DNA of 64,000 nucleotides, taken from the NCBI RefSeq assembly GCF_002270485.1, contig NZ_NQOG01000003.1, positions 164,730 through 228,729 on the forward strand. Reading direction: 5' to 3'. This document shows positions 63,882 through 64,000 of the stretch, in pieces. How positions within the stretch are numbered: position 1 is the first letter of the stretch; each line of letters begins with the position of its first letter. The position numbers and the translations under genes are program-made. The notes under the pieces were generated by a model that saw only the letters and a list, made by a program, of their open reading frames with translations, did not search any database and was not told the origin of the DNA. Source of the stretch: Anaerostipes hominis (ex Lee et al. 2021). GTDB taxonomy: Bacteria > Bacillota > Clostridia > Lachnospirales > Lachnospiraceae.

Positions 63882-64000
63882 CCGCCCGTAAAACGGGCGG
63901 CTTGTTCTGAGGCTATAAGCCTCTGTTACCGGCCAGCGCCTAAAGACGCTGGCTTTCACTTTGTTCAAGCCTTAACGCCCTTGACTCGTCGCTGCCCTTG
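63882..64000. repeat. Run of perfect hairpins, cut by the window edge
   Basis: Three stems in a row: CCGCCCGTAAAACGGGCGG (63882-63900), GAGGCTATAAGCCTC (63909-63923) and GCCAGCG/CGCTGGC (63932-63938 with 63947-63953), then GC-richer sequence to the end. Such dense hairpins suggest a transposon end (for instance of the IS200/IS605 type) or a structured RNA. The first stem lacks a T tract, so it is not a simple terminator. Confidence 0.45.

Overview
The window looks like the chromosome of a spore-forming anaerobic Firmicute of the class Clostridia, most likely a gut Lachnospiraceae. This rests on an uninterrupted sigK, a CIRCE-controlled hrcA-grpE-dnaK-dnaJ operon, RNase J, IreB, TrhP/TrmR, UPF0210/UPF0237, strong GGAGG ribosome binding sites and Rho-independent terminators. 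The genus is not settled by what I can see. No rRNA, tRNA, CRISPR array or complete insertion sequence was recognised.

Layout. 1-2,450: a lipoprotein and an amidase-like cell-wall protein whose signal-peptide start is out of frame by one A, then yqeG. 2,582-4,123: a siroheme/4Fe-4S nitrite or sulfite reductase. 4,217-5,206: an orphan iron/cobalamin-type binding lipoprotein. 5,309-15,006: a hydroaromatic (quinate/shikimate) locus made of a TRAP transporter (dctQMP), aroD, a YdiN-type MFS carrier, a YdiB-type dehydrogenase, a LysR regulator and an Old-Yellow-Enzyme-type 4Fe-4S flavoprotein. A 22-bp operator is repeated exactly before two of its operons, with a 12/14 core match before the third, and a fused relic of a second MFS gene and a YdiF-type CoA-transferase lies beside it. 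15,369-22,182: sigK, a VanY-type carboxypeptidase, a two-component system, a Nudix hydrolase, a nucleoside phosphorylase and a TetR regulator with twin palindromic operators. 22,420-25,214: a 61-bp tandem repeat, phasin-like and UbiB-like genes, and a GyrI-like gene whose end has been replaced. 25,316-37,488: conserved housekeeping operons (trhP, trmR, mltG-like, rnjA, fur, DUF1292, ruvX, ireB, mtaB; thiI, iscS, rsmE, prmA, HAD).

37,513-41,841 is a gene graveyard: a half antiporter, an unknown AT-rich remnant, a broken phosphatase and a collapsed asrABC sulfite reductase operon. It is followed by a multi-hairpin element of about 186 bp whose terminal stem pairs fully only as + strand RNA, because every mismatch is a G-U wobble. 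42,750-47,519 is the classical heat-shock operon. 47,658-51,283 is a second, separately terminated operon encoding an Hsp70 paralogue, a J-protein with a cysteine-rich tail, a DUF5685 protein and a membrane zinc-ribbon protein. 51,454-62,770 holds tyrS, pepD, UPF0210/UPF0237, walJ, coaE, polA and cysK, plus a fused sigma/anti-sigma relic and a truncated acetyltransferase. The window ends with a deletion-scarred MATE gene behind an attenuator-like leader and a run of hairpins cut by the window edge.

Three themes recur. First, a likely anaerobic pathway using plant quinate/shikimate, possibly ending in reduction of the enone 3-dehydroshikimate by the flavoprotein. Second, many genes broken by internal deletions that often leave fused open frames. 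Third, the second Hsp70 operon, in which DUF5685 carries two aspartate-rich motifs resembling those of isoprenoid synthases. The quinate/shikimate locus and the DUF5685-Hsp70 operon are the best candidates for an undescribed system.
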